DNA of 6,711 nucleotides from an uncultured Rhizobiaceae group bacterium (GCA_938009335.1 CALLHT010000118.1:1-6711), one strand, 5' to 3'; positions 1 through 5,937 are shown, numbered from the stretch's first letter. Made by a program: numbers and translations. Notes: generated by a model not told the origin, from the letters alone.

Positions 1-621
1 GTAAAAGCGTGGTTGATCGCACTTTGTGTTGCGGCAGTCCTGATCATTATTCCTTTCTCTTTTTGGGGCATTCATCGCGATCCTGAGAACTTTTTCCTTT
101 CTCTCGAAGCAAGCCGTTGGTTACTGGGCGTCGATAACTTGGGCAGCCTGCTCTATGACCATTCAAGTCTTAAGCAGGATGGGCTTGAGCCGTTCAATAT
201 CTTCCAGCTTACCCGAGAAAACTTCAGTTCGATCATGTTTGCAAAAACCGATTTTGCGCTTGGCCGCTATTTGCACTTCCTAGCGCTTGCTTATGTTTTC
301 TGGGTTCTTGCCGGTGAAGGAGGCAAACGTCTCGACTTCAAAAGCACCATTGGAAAATGGTTTGTGAAGGTCGTTCATAAAGTTGGTCAGCAATCTCTTG
401 CAGTTTTCCTAACCAGCATTGTGATTTCGCGCTTTTGCGGCTTTATCATCGATATCATTGGTAAGAGCTGGAGTAAGATGATCCTGGTAAATGGCTTCGG
501 CTTCCTCGTTCTTATTGGCGTTGCCTATCTGGTGGGATGGATCAAAACCAATCCATGGAAACCAAAACCGGCGAAAGTTACTGAGACCACCCCTGCAGCT
601 GCCCGGGCTACTGGCATTTAG
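1..621 (+). CDS. opgC: OpgC-family glucan-modification membrane protein, C-terminal part (5' end outside window)
   Basis: The frame is open from the first base to a TAG stop, giving 206 visible residues with no start codon needed, so this is the C-terminal part of a longer protein (OpgC proteins are usually about 370-400 residues). Hydrophobic segments are visible near residues 6-22 (ALCVAAVLIIIPFSFWGI), around RYLHFLALAYVFWVLAG, around SLAVFLTSIVISRFCGF, and at LVNGFGFLVLIGVAYLVGWI. These are separated by loops, and the protein ends in a short Lys/Pro-rich cytoplasmic-looking tail. The R-Y-L-H-F-L-A-L-A-Y block and the G-Q-Q-S-L-A-V-F block are what I associate with OpgC. Known role of the family: inner-membrane transfer of succinyl groups onto periplasmic or cyclic glucans, in the acyltransferase-3 superfamily. 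The next gene follows after 63 bases on the same strand, so co-transcription is possible. The call rests on family resemblance; the substrate is inferred. Confidence 0.82.
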   Translation, partial: VKAWLIALCVAAVLIIIPFSFWGIHRDPENFFLSLEASRWLLGVDNLGSLLYDHSSLKQDGLEPFNIFQLTRENFSSIMFAKTDFALGRYLHFLALAYVFWVLAGEGGKRLDFKSTIGKWFVKVVHKVGQQSLAVFLTSIVISRFCGFIIDIIGKSWSKMILVNGFGFLVLIGVAYLVGWIKTNPWKPKPAKVTETTPAAARATGI

Positions 622-670
622 GCTTTCATATCCTTAGCATTGTGCGTAAGTTCCCTGCAAAAAGCATGTA

Positions 671-676
671 GAGGAA
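671..676 (+). promoter_or_regulatory. Shine-Dalgarno of the RraA-family gene
   Basis: GAGGAA lies 8 bases before the ATG at 685. It decides the start: the same frame is open back to a TTG at 640, but that codon has no purine-rich box in front and would add 15 residues unlike the family. Confidence 0.7.
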
Positions 677-684
677 ATGCGCAA

Positions 685-1308
685 ATGTCGGCTGATGAAT
701 TATTCGAACCGTGGAAGAAGATACCACCAGCAATTGCTGTCGATATGAATTGGGCGGCCTGTCAGATTGATCCGGATATTCGCCCGCTAAGACCAGCCGG
801 ACAACAGCCCAAACTGTTTGGCCGTGCCGTAACCGCCAAGTGTTCACCACCTGACTTTGGATCTGTTTTGAAGGCAGCCGACCTAATAACGCCCGGTGAT
901 GTGCTCGTAATTGCCGCAGATGGTCACCGCGACACGGCGATGATTGGCGAAATCATCTGCGGGGTCGTTAAGCGAAATGGCGGTGTGGGCGTGATCTGTG
1001 ATGGCGCCATTCGCGATGTCGGTGAGCTTTCGGGTATGTCTGATTTTTCGGTTTTCACCCGGCACATGACGCCGCGTGGTCCCGCTTCAGCAGAAACGAT
1101 TGAAGTCGATGTGCCGGTTATGTTTGGCGGGCAAAAAATCAATCCGGGCGACTTGATCATAGGGGATGATGACGGGCTTGCCCGATTGACACCAGAGCTT
1201 GCAAAAAAGCTTCTCCCATCTGCGCAGGAGAAGCTTCAATCAGAAGAAAAATGGATGGCTCAATTTGACGCCGGTGAAACGGTAACCTGCGTTTTTGATC
1301 TGTCGTAA
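685..1308 (+). CDS. RraA / HMG-CHA aldolase family protein
   Basis: This is a complete protein of 207 residues, normal for the family. The N-terminal part (about residues 13-36, PPAIAVDMNWAA...) corresponds to the usual T-x-x-v-x-D-a-l region. The active-site segment is intact: G88-E89, then D106-G107, R110-D111 and E114. This reads as E-X20-R-D-X2-E, the metal and pyruvate-binding pattern of 4-hydroxy-4-methylglutarate / 4-carboxy-4-hydroxy-2-oxoadipate aldolases and their RraA relatives. A later G-D-x-x-x-G-D-D-D-G segment near residue 165 is the family's C-terminal G-D-D-G-V-like turn. Because R-D and both acidic residues are retained, a metal-dependent lyase (retro-aldol cleavage or oxaloacetate decarboxylation) is more likely than a pure RNase E inhibitor-like role. 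Annotations such as 'demethylmenaquinone methyltransferase' for this family are historical and not supported. Neighbours (OpgC upstream, convergent higBA 18 bases downstream) give no clue to substrate. Confidence 0.88.
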   Translation: MSADELFEPWKKIPPAIAVDMNWAACQIDPDIRPLRPAGQQPKLFGRAVTAKCSPPDFGSVLKAADLITPGDVLVIAADGHRDTAMIGEIICGVVKRNGGVGVICDGAIRDVGELSGMSDFSVFTRHMTPRGPASAETIEVDVPVMFGGQKINPGDLIIGDDDGLARLTPELAKKLLPSAQEKLQSEEKWMAQFDAGETVTCVFDLS

Positions 1309-1326
1309 AACATGTAAATTCAGCGG

Positions 1327-1629
1327 TTACTCGGCCGGAGCAACTGTCTCAATATTCGAAACATCAACAACCTCCTCAGCCACAGCGAGATCATAATTGC
1401 GCTGCATGGTGAGCCAAAACCGGGCACCATTTCCAAAAAACTTACCAAATCGAACAGCCATCTCTGCAGTGACCGGCTGTTTTTCATTCAGGATATCATA
1501 GAGTGTTTGTCGTGAAATTCCGAGCGACGCGGCAATCGCCGTTTTACTCATAGAGAGTTCAGGCAAAATTATCTCTCGTGCCATTTCACCAGGATGCGTA
1601 TTCAAAATCGACTTATGCTTTTTTAACAT
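1327..1629 (-). CDS. higA: HigA-family antitoxin (XRE-type helix-turn-helix)
   Basis: The protein has 100 residues, the usual HigA/VapI size. It opens with the typical H-P-G-E-M-A-R-E-I-I-L-P-E-L segment (about 12-25). A helix-turn-helix follows at about 27-48 (S-K-T-A-I-A-A-S-L-G-I-S-R-Q-T-L-Y-D-I-L-N), then the family block T-A-E-M-A-V-R-F-G-K-F-F-G and F-W-L-T-M-Q-R-N-Y-D-L. Known role: it binds and neutralises the HigB toxin and represses the operon through its DNA-binding domain. The chosen ATG (1629) shares its A with the last base of the higB TGA (TGATG), so translation is likely coupled. A TTG at 1632 in the same frame would add one residue. Toxin-before-antitoxin order is characteristic of higBA. 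The C-terminal tail after about residue 84 is acidic and probably flexible. Confidence 0.93.
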   Translation of the reverse strand: MLKKHKSILNTHPGEMAREIILPELSMSKTAIAASLGISRQTLYDILNEKQPVTAEMAVRFGKFFGNGARFWLTMQRNYDLAVAEEVVDVSNIETVAPAE

Positions 1630-1907
1630 CAATGATAATCCACTATATCAACGAGCGTGAAGCCGTCCTCTTCGTGTTGAAAAATCAAACGATAATTACC
1701 CGTAATTCTTACAGAGTAATAACCGTTCAACTCGCCTTTTAACGAGTGAAAATAGGCGCCAGGAAAATCCATTTCCAACGGCTCATCTGCTGCTTCCAGA
1801 GCATCCATAAAAATACGAAGTCTCGGCATCCAGTTAGAATTTAGCCCTCGCGAGCTTCCAGTTTGCCAATAGTTTCGCAACGCTTTATGCCGAATACTCT
1901 TTATCAT
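1629..1907 (-). CDS. higB: HigB/GraT-family toxin (RelE/ParE superfamily mRNA interferase)
   Basis: The protein has 92 residues and full length for the family. It begins M-I-K-S-I-R-H-K-A-L with the W-Q-T-G-S-S-R-G-L segment that corresponds to the L-(F/W)-x-T-G-x-(S/T)-R region of HigB/GraT. It then has A-x-R-L-like helix residues (PRLRIFMDALEAA, 28-40), the core strands F-H-S-L-K-G-E-L-N-G-Y-Y-S-V-R-I-T (53-69) and N71-Y-R73-L-I-F, and the diagnostic end V-D-I-V-D-Y-H92. Known role: ribosome-associated cleavage of mRNA, inhibiting growth until HigA neutralises it. The retained R67, R73 and terminal H92 suggest an active toxin. A strong Shine-Dalgarno AAGGAGG (1919-1925) sits 11 bases before the ATG. 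The gene is AT-richer than its neighbours, consistent with horizontal transfer. Confidence 0.93.
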   Translation of the reverse strand: MIKSIRHKALRNYWQTGSSRGLNSNWMPRLRIFMDALEAADEPLEMDFPGAYFHSLKGELNGYYSVRITGNYRLIFQHEEDGFTLVDIVDYH

Positions 1908-1912
1908 TTTGT

Positions 1913-1941
1913 ATGGTACCTCCTTACACCAAATGTGTCAA
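1913..1941 (-). promoter_or_regulatory. Candidate higBA promoter with overlapping short operator-like repeat
   Basis: On the - strand TTGACA (1941-1936) is followed after exactly 17 bases by TACCAT (1918-1913), a perfect -35 and a 4/6 -10. ACAC-N5-GTGT (1926-1938), an imperfectly extended inverted repeat, abuts the -35 and could be the HigA operator. The predicted transcription start would fall at about the higB ATG (1907), leaving AAGGAGG (1919-1925) in the spacer. Thus either the transcript is leaderless or a different promoter, such as the upstream operon's, is used. Only sequence match supports this. Confidence 0.5.
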
Positions 1942-1963
1942 GAATCACCTCACAAACGTAACT

Positions 1964-2995
1964 CTACTCCGATGGAACCAGCATCACTTTGCCCGTATTC
2001 ATGCCGGATAGCGCTTCTGGCACTTTAGCATGCGCCTCAGCCAGTGGAATGACCGCTGCGACATCCGTCTTCCATTTACCCGTTGCAAAGAGTTCTTGCA
2101 CGCGCATCGCAGCACCAATCTGCTCCTGTGGCGGTTTGTCTTTCATCCACTGTGTCAGCCAGAACCCCTCAATCTGCTTACCCATAAAGATGAACTGACC
2201 AGGCTGTTCAATCATCGGCATTTGAGTTGAAAGCTTGCCATAGATCATCCACCGAGCTTTTGTTGGCATAGCAGTGAAAATCGAAGATGATGTCTGATCC
2301 GCTACCGCGTCCAGCATCACCCGTGGTTTAAGTTCCTTGATGATGCCACCAAGCTCCTTGGCAAAACCATCAGCGGTGCAATTCAGAACATGAGTTGAAC
2401 CAAGTTCTTTCAGTGGAGCGATATGCTCGTCGCGGCGGACAATTGAAATCGCCTGCTTACCGTCTTCTTTTGCAAGACCCGAGATCAATTTGCAAAGCTG
2501 GCTCGCAGCAGCGGTCATGATGAAAGCATCATTGCCATTGGAGGTCGCTTCCTCATACATGCCAATTGCAGTCAGCGGATTGACCATAAGAGCTGCTGCA
2601 TCTTCATTGCGAACATCATCACGAAGCGGAATACACGTGGGCACTGCCGCTACCGCATAATCAGCCCAAACACCGGAGGATGAGCCAAAACAGGAAACAC
2701 GCTTGCCAACGAGACCTTCACCACCTTTTCCGGCCTTTACCACTTCACCCACAGCTTCAAAACCCGCAGGTACACCTGCGCGGCGCGGAATACCGTACTC
2801 GCCTTTAATAAAATGAAGGTCAGACGGATTGATGCTCGCCATTGCTACCTTAACAAGAACTTCGTCTTCGCCCGGCTCAGGCACATCGACCTGTTTAAAT
2901 TCAACATAAGGATCGAGACTTTCGATGGCTGGGCCTTCTGCTGTTCCGGAAAATCCATCTCCAAGCGCAACTAGCGCATTCATTTTCTCGGTCAT
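1964..2995 (-). CDS. Zinc-free MDR-family oxidoreductase (alcohol dehydrogenase-like / enoyl reductase-like)
   Basis: The protein has 343 residues and is full length. The GroES-like catalytic domain occupies roughly residues 1-140, with A-S-I-N-P-S-D-L-H-F-I-K-G-E-Y-G (53-68) and G-V-P-A-G-F-E-A-V-G-E-V-V (74-86). The Rossmann domain is about 140-275. The zinc site is absent: the G-H-E of zinc alcohol dehydrogenases reads G-F-E (78-80), and the four structural-zinc cysteines are missing. The nucleotide-binding loop, normally A-x-x-G-x-x-G, reads T-A-A-A-S-Q-L-C (161-168), so glycines are lost, though S-I-V-R-R after the second strand could favour NADPH. Known family roles include NADPH-dependent reduction of quinones, enals or 2-enoyl thioesters; the exact substrate cannot be read. 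Its ATG overlaps the preceding gene's stop by 4 bases (ATGA), so it is the last gene of the acyl-CoA dehydrogenase operon. The higB ATG lies 56 bases further on. Confidence 0.85.
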   Translation of the reverse strand: MTEKMNALVALGDGFSGTAEGPAIESLDPYVEFKQVDVPEPGEDEVLVKVAMASINPSDLHFIKGEYGIPRRAGVPAGFEAVGEVVKAGKGGEGLVGKRVSCFGSSSGVWADYAVAAVPTCIPLRDDVRNEDAAALMVNPLTAIGMYEEATSNGNDAFIMTAAASQLCKLISGLAKEDGKQAISIVRRDEHIAPLKELGSTHVLNCTADGFAKELGGIIKELKPRVMLDAVADQTSSSIFTAMPTKARWMIYGKLSTQMPMIEQPGQFIFMGKQIEGFWLTQWMKDKPPQEQIGAAMRVQELFATGKWKTDVAAVIPLAEAHAKVPEALSGMNTGKVMLVPSE

Positions 2996-3957
2996 GGCAC
3001 TAACACCACCTTTCCTTTTGCTTTGCGGTCGTGAATATGCTCAAGCGCGGCGACCGTATCTTCCAGCGCAAATGTTTTTTCCACCAACGGCTTGATATCG
3101 CCGGCCATATACCAACCAAATAGCTCTTTCATGTTGTCGGCATAAACCGCTGGCTCGCGCTGAACGAACGAACCCCAAAACACACCAACCACAGCAGCAC
3201 CCTTTACAAGTGCAAGATTGACCGGAAATTTTGGAATATCTCCATCAGCAAACCCAATGACCAACAAACGTCCACCCCAATTGATTGCACGTGAGCAAGC
3301 GTGAAACACATCGCCGCCTACGACTTCAAAAATTACATCCGCTCCCTTGCCGTCAGTTGCAGCTTTCAAGTCGTCTTTCAGATTGTCATAGCCAATCGTA
3401 ACGTCTGCGCCGTTTTCCTCACAGACTTTCCGCTTCTCTTCGGTTGACGCAATAGCAATCACTTTTGCACCCATTGCCTTGCCGATCTGAACTGCCGCCA
3501 GACCGGTCAGACCTGAAGCACCCGTCACCGCGAGCGTTTCACCCGGCTTTAATTGAGCACGTTGTTTTAATGCATGATGCGCAGTGCCGTAGCCACACAT
3601 AAGGGCCGTGAGTTCAGCTCCATCCGCTTGCGGAGGAACCGGCATTACGACGTTTTTGTGCGCTTTGACCTTTTCAGCAAAGGCTCCGACGGATGTTATG
3701 GCCGCAACACGATCTCCCACTGTGTAACCGGAATCCTCGCCCGCAGCACAAACCTTGCCCACTAGTTCCATGCCAGGAACAAACGGCGTTGGCGGTTTTA
3801 CCTGATATAGGCCCTGAACCAACAATCCATCAGGAAAATTCACACCAATCGCTTCGGATTCAATGACAACCTCTTTTGAACCCGGTTCAGGATCTGGCAA
3901 TTCAACCAGTTTCAGGTTTTCAATCGGCCCAAACTCCTCGCACTGAATGGCTCGCAT
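2992..3957 (-). CDS. NADPH:quinone oxidoreductase-family protein (MDR superfamily)
   Basis: The protein has 321 residues, standard for this clade. Its catalytic domain carries the QOR hallmark G-V-N-F-P-D-G-L-L-V-Q-G-L-Y (38-51) followed by P-F-V-P-G-M-E-L-V-G-K-V (58-69). The Rossmann loop is intact: A-V-T-G-A-S-G-L-T-G-L-A-A-V-Q-I-G-K (143-160). F-W-G-S-F-x-x-R-E-P (260-269) is a block I associate with alphaproteobacterial members. No zinc ligands are present. Known chemistry: NADPH-dependent two-electron reduction of quinones or of activated double bonds, sometimes enoyl-CoA/acrylyl-CoA-type substrates. The ATG shares one base with the acyl-CoA dehydrogenase stop (TGATG). AGGAG (3966-3970) lies 8 bases ahead, so it is translated from the same mRNA. 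The context points to a role downstream of the dehydrogenase, perhaps recycling cofactor or reducing an enoyl product; this is inference. Confidence 0.9.
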   Translation of the reverse strand: MRAIQCEEFGPIENLKLVELPDPEPGSKEVVIESEAIGVNFPDGLLVQGLYQVKPPTPFVPGMELVGKVCAAGEDSGYTVGDRVAAITSVGAFAEKVKAHKNVVMPVPPQADGAELTALMCGYGTAHHALKQRAQLKPGETLAVTGASGLTGLAAVQIGKAMGAKVIAIASTEEKRKVCEENGADVTIGYDNLKDDLKAATDGKGADVIFEVVGGDVFHACSRAINWGGRLLVIGFADGDIPKFPVNLALVKGAAVVGVFWGSFVQREPAVYADNMKELFGWYMAGDIKPLVEKTFALEDTVAALEHIHDRKAKGKVVLVP

Positions 3958-5198
3958 CAGATTTTCTCCTGCGTGTATTTTTTCAATTCAGCACGCGCAA
4001 CTTGACGACGGTGAACCGCATCAGGACCATCCGCAAGGCGCAATGTCCGAACATGAGTCCACGCGCGAGCAAGAGGCGTATCTTGCGAAATACCCTGCCC
4101 GCCATGCATTTGCACGGCTTCATCGATCACCTTCAGAGCAACCTGCGGCGCGACAACCTTAATCTGCGAAATCCACGGCGCTGCTGCACGAGGGTCACCT
4201 TGGTCCATCATCCAAGCAGCTTTCAAGCAAAGTAAGCGCGCTTGCTCAATTTCCATCCGGCAATTGGCAATAATGTCAAAATTCGCACCCAACATTGCGA
4301 GGGGCTTGCCAAAGGCTTCACGGCGTACAGATCGCTGGCACATCAGTTCAAGAGCGCGTTCTGCCTGCCCAATTGCACGCATGCAGTGGTGAATTCGGCC
4401 CGGCCCAAGTCGGCCTTGCGAAATCTCAAAGCCACGTCCTTCGCCAAGCAGAAGATTCTCTGCAGGAACACGAACGTCTTTAAAGCGGATATGCATATGG
4501 CCGTGTGGCGCATCATCTTCCCCATAGACCTGCATGGCACGGAGAATTTCGATGCCCGGCGTCTTAGCATCCACAATGATTTGCGAGTGCTGCTGGTGTT
4601 TAGGTCGGCTATCATCCGGTGTTGCCACCATAACGATATAGACCGCACAACGCGGATCACCCGCACCGGAAGACCACCACTTCTCACCATTCAAGACATA
4701 GTCATCACCGTCTCGAACACACGAAAGAGAAATGTTTGTTGCATCTGAAGAGGCAACATCCGGTTCTGTCATCAAATACGCAGAACGAATTTCACCTTCC
4801 AGCAAACGCGACAACCACTCTTTTTTATGGTTCTCATTTCCGTAGCGCTCAAACACTTCCATATTGCCGGTATCCGGCGCACTACAGTTAAAGGTCTCAG
4901 CACCCAAATGCGCTTTACCCATCTCCTCGGCAAGATAAGCATATTCTACCGTAGAAAGACCATACCCTCTATCCGAGTCTGTGAGCCAGAAATTCCAAAG
5001 GCCCTGGCTCTTCGCCTTCGCTTTTAATCCTTCAAGGATCTCAGTTTGGCGGGGCGTGTAAGTCCAGCGATCACCAACACTCACTTCAGCCAAAAACTCT
5101 TCATCCACAGGAAGAACATCTTCCTGAATCATGGTCGCAACTTTTTCATGTAGTGGCTTTAACCGCTCTGTCATTCCCAGGTTCATTGCGTTAGTCAC
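3957..5198 (-). CDS. Acyl-CoA dehydrogenase, ACAD10/11-like
   Basis: The protein has 413 residues with the full acyl-CoA dehydrogenase fold: an N-terminal helical domain to about 135, a beta domain about 136-250, and a C-terminal helical domain. Visible signatures are Y-L-M-T-E-P-D-V-A-S-S-D-A-T-N (141-155, flavin/substrate loop), N-G-E-K-W-W-S-S-G-A-G (170-180), G-R-G-F-E-I-S-Q-G-R-L-G-P-G-R-I-H-H (254-271), F-G-K-P-L, and V-Q-M-H-G-G-Q-G (362-369). Known role: FAD-dependent alpha,beta-dehydrogenation of acyl-CoA, with electrons passed to ETF. The A-S-S-D and W-W-S-S-G-A-G wording fits the ACAD10/11 branch. The segment matching the Y-E-G-T catalytic-Glu motif of medium-chain enzymes reads A-D390-G-P-D. 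GTG is chosen as start because AAGGAG (5205-5210) is 6 bases away; the ATG at 5186 would be 18 away. It is the first structural gene after the TetR regulator, 10 bases downstream. Confidence 0.92.
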   Translation of the reverse strand: MTNAMNLGMTERLKPLHEKVATMIQEDVLPVDEEFLAEVSVGDRWTYTPRQTEILEGLKAKAKSQGLWNFWLTDSDRGYGLSTVEYAYLAEEMGKAHLGAETFNCSAPDTGNMEVFERYGNENHKKEWLSRLLEGEIRSAYLMTEPDVASSDATNISLSCVRDGDDYVLNGEKWWSSGAGDPRCAVYIVMVATPDDSRPKHQQHSQIIVDAKTPGIEILRAMQVYGEDDAPHGHMHIRFKDVRVPAENLLLGEGRGFEISQGRLGPGRIHHCMRAIGQAERALELMCQRSVRREAFGKPLAMLGANFDIIANCRMEIEQARLLCLKAAWMMDQGDPRAAAPWISQIKVVAPQVALKVIDEAVQMHGGQGISQDTPLARAWTHVRTLRLADGPDAVHRRQVARAELKKYTQEKI

Positions 5199-5204
5199 AA
5201 GCGT

Positions 5205-5210
5205 CTCCTT
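5205..5210 (-). promoter_or_regulatory. Shine-Dalgarno of the acyl-CoA dehydrogenase gene, overlapping the TetR stop
   Basis: AAGGAG on the - strand shares two bases with the TAA stop of the TetR gene (TAAGGAG) and precedes the GTG at 5198 by 6 bases. It fixes the non-ATG start and implies that both genes are translated from one mRNA. Confidence 0.75.
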
Positions 5211-5832
5211 ATCGCTTGGCAGCTACCGATTGCATCGCCAGTGCCGAAAATTCTTCTATTATTTGAGTTTTTTCTTTTTCACTCTGGGTTTTGCGCGGCT
5301 TATACCAGAGTACCGGATTATTCAGTATAGCCAACACTGCCTTAGAACCAAATGACGGGTTATCAAAGGCAAACACACCCTGCTCCCGACCTTCTAGCAA
5401 AACATCGCGAAAAAGACTTTCATAATACTCGCGCTCTTTCATAAGCACTTTAAGCTTTTCGCGTTGCTTGGGGGTGGTGGAACTGGAAAGGTGCATTTCC
5501 ACACCTTGAAGTACAACGCGTTGATACACGATATGATCCAGCATATTCCTCAAATGCACCTTACACATCGCATTCAGCCGCTCAACAGGGTCACCTGCTC
5601 CGGTTGCTAAAGGCTCAATCGCATCCAGATTGATCGCCATGCCATGGCGATGAACCTCGAAGAACAGTTCGGCTTTTGAACGGTAGTAGTGATAAATACG
5701 CCCTTTCGTAGCACCCAGATCATCCGCCACATCATCAATCGATGTATCAGAGTATCCGGCGTGCATGAAGCACTTGGCAGCAGCTTCTACGATTGCTGCA
5801 CGCGCGCTTCCTACTTCAGTTACATCGTTCAA
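5209..5832 (-). CDS. TetR/AcrR-family transcriptional regulator
   Basis: The protein has 207 residues from the preferred TTG start. The N-terminal DNA-binding domain is clear: A-A-I-V-E-A-A-A-K-C-F-M-H-A-G-Y (helix 1), then T-S-I-D-D-V-A-D-D-L-G-A-T-K-G-R-I-Y-H-Y-Y-R-S-K-A-E-L-F (about residues 30-58), the TetR helix-turn-helix with its Y-H-Y-F-like recognition end. The C-terminal ligand domain is helical and contains N-N-P-V-L-W-Y-K-P, a W-Y-x-P feature seen in several acyl-CoA-sensing TetR proteins (weak hint). Start choice: TTG 5832 has AAGGGG 7 bases ahead and gives normal TetR length. The ATG at 5886 has no Shine-Dalgarno and lies inside the operator and a candidate -10, and the 18 extra residues use rare-looking codons (ATA, TGT, AGG). 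As first gene of the operon it probably represses itself, the operon and the divergent SDR, relieved by an acyl-CoA; the ligand is inferred. Confidence 0.92.
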   Translation of the reverse strand: MNDVTEVGSARAAIVEAAAKCFMHAGYSDTSIDDVADDLGATKGRIYHYYRSKAELFFEVHRHGMAINLDAIEPLATGAGDPVERLNAMCKVHLRNMLDHIVYQRVVLQGVEMHLSSSTTPKQREKLKVLMKEREYYESLFRDVLLEGREQGVFAFDNPSFGSKAVLAILNNPVLWYKPRKTQSEKEKTQIIEEFSALAMQSVAAKR

Positions 5833-5839
5833 CTGGCCA

Positions 5840-5845
5840 CCCCTT
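5840..5845 (-). promoter_or_regulatory. Shine-Dalgarno supporting the TetR TTG start
   Basis: AAGGGG on the - strand lies 7 bases before the TTG at 5832-5830. No comparable purine-rich box precedes the only other in-frame start, the ATG at 5886. Confidence 0.55.
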
Positions 5846-5872
5846 ACATATTCACATGCAGGTATTTCAACG

Positions 5873-5901
5873 TTGACGGAAAACATACTACTGAGTATGA
5901 C
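5873..5901 (+). promoter_or_regulatory. Candidate promoter of the SDR gene
   Basis: TTGACG (5873-5878), a 17-base spacer, then TATGAC (5896-5901). The predicted start near 5908 would give a leader of about 30 bases containing GGAGG (5928-5932). The -10 overlaps the right arm of the inverted repeat, and the left arm falls in the spacer, so bound repressor would block polymerase. Confidence 0.55.
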
Positions 5902-5911
5902 GTTATTGCAA
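5882..5911 (-). promoter_or_regulatory. Candidate promoter of the TetR-acyl-CoA dehydrogenase operon
   Basis: On the - strand TTGCAA (5911-5906), an 18-base spacer, then TATGTT (5887-5882). The predicted start is near 5875, leaving a leader of about 43 bases before the TTG at 5832. The ATG at 5886 would be upstream of the transcript. The boxes are moderate matches; the placement around the inverted repeat adds weight. Confidence 0.45.
5884..5899. promoter_or_regulatory. Inverted repeat, candidate TetR operator
   Basis: CATACT-ACTG-AGTATG is a perfect 6-bp inverted repeat with a 4-base spacer, 16 bp in all, a typical footprint core for a TetR dimer. It sits in the divergent TetR-SDR intergenic region and lies between or on the core elements of both candidate promoters. 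The assignment to the adjacent TetR protein is inference from position. Confidence 0.7.
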
Positions 5912-5937
5912 GATGAAAATCTTATTGGGAGGAACGC

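Noticed and set aside
664..679. GCAT...ATGC hairpin between opgC and the RraA-family gene
   Set aside because: Only 4-bp arms with a 9-base loop that contains the Shine-Dalgarno; too weak to call a regulatory structure.
640..684. TTG-initiated extension of the RraA-family gene
   Set aside because: No ribosome-binding site before the TTG, the extension is unlike the family, and the ATG at 685 has GAGGAA at good spacing.
626..850. 74-codon open frame on the - strand
   Set aside because: Antisense to the start of the RraA-family gene with no supporting motif or ribosome-binding site.
1330..1340. CTCGGCCGGAG as a terminator stem between the convergent genes
   Set aside because: It is inside the higA coding end, the arms do not pair fully and no T-run follows on either strand; the gap 1309-1326 also lacks a hairpin.
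3876..4235. 119-codon open frame on the + strand
   Set aside because: Antisense across the dehydrogenase/QOR junction, with low-quality composition; a shadow of the real genes.
4343..4690. 115-codon open frame on the - strand
   Set aside because: Out-of-frame shadow inside the acyl-CoA dehydrogenase, whose own frame carries all family motifs.
4242..4748. 168-codon open frame on the + strand
   Set aside because: It lies wholly antisense to the acyl-CoA dehydrogenase; its product is Arg/His/Cys-rich with no recognisable domain and no Shine-Dalgarno.
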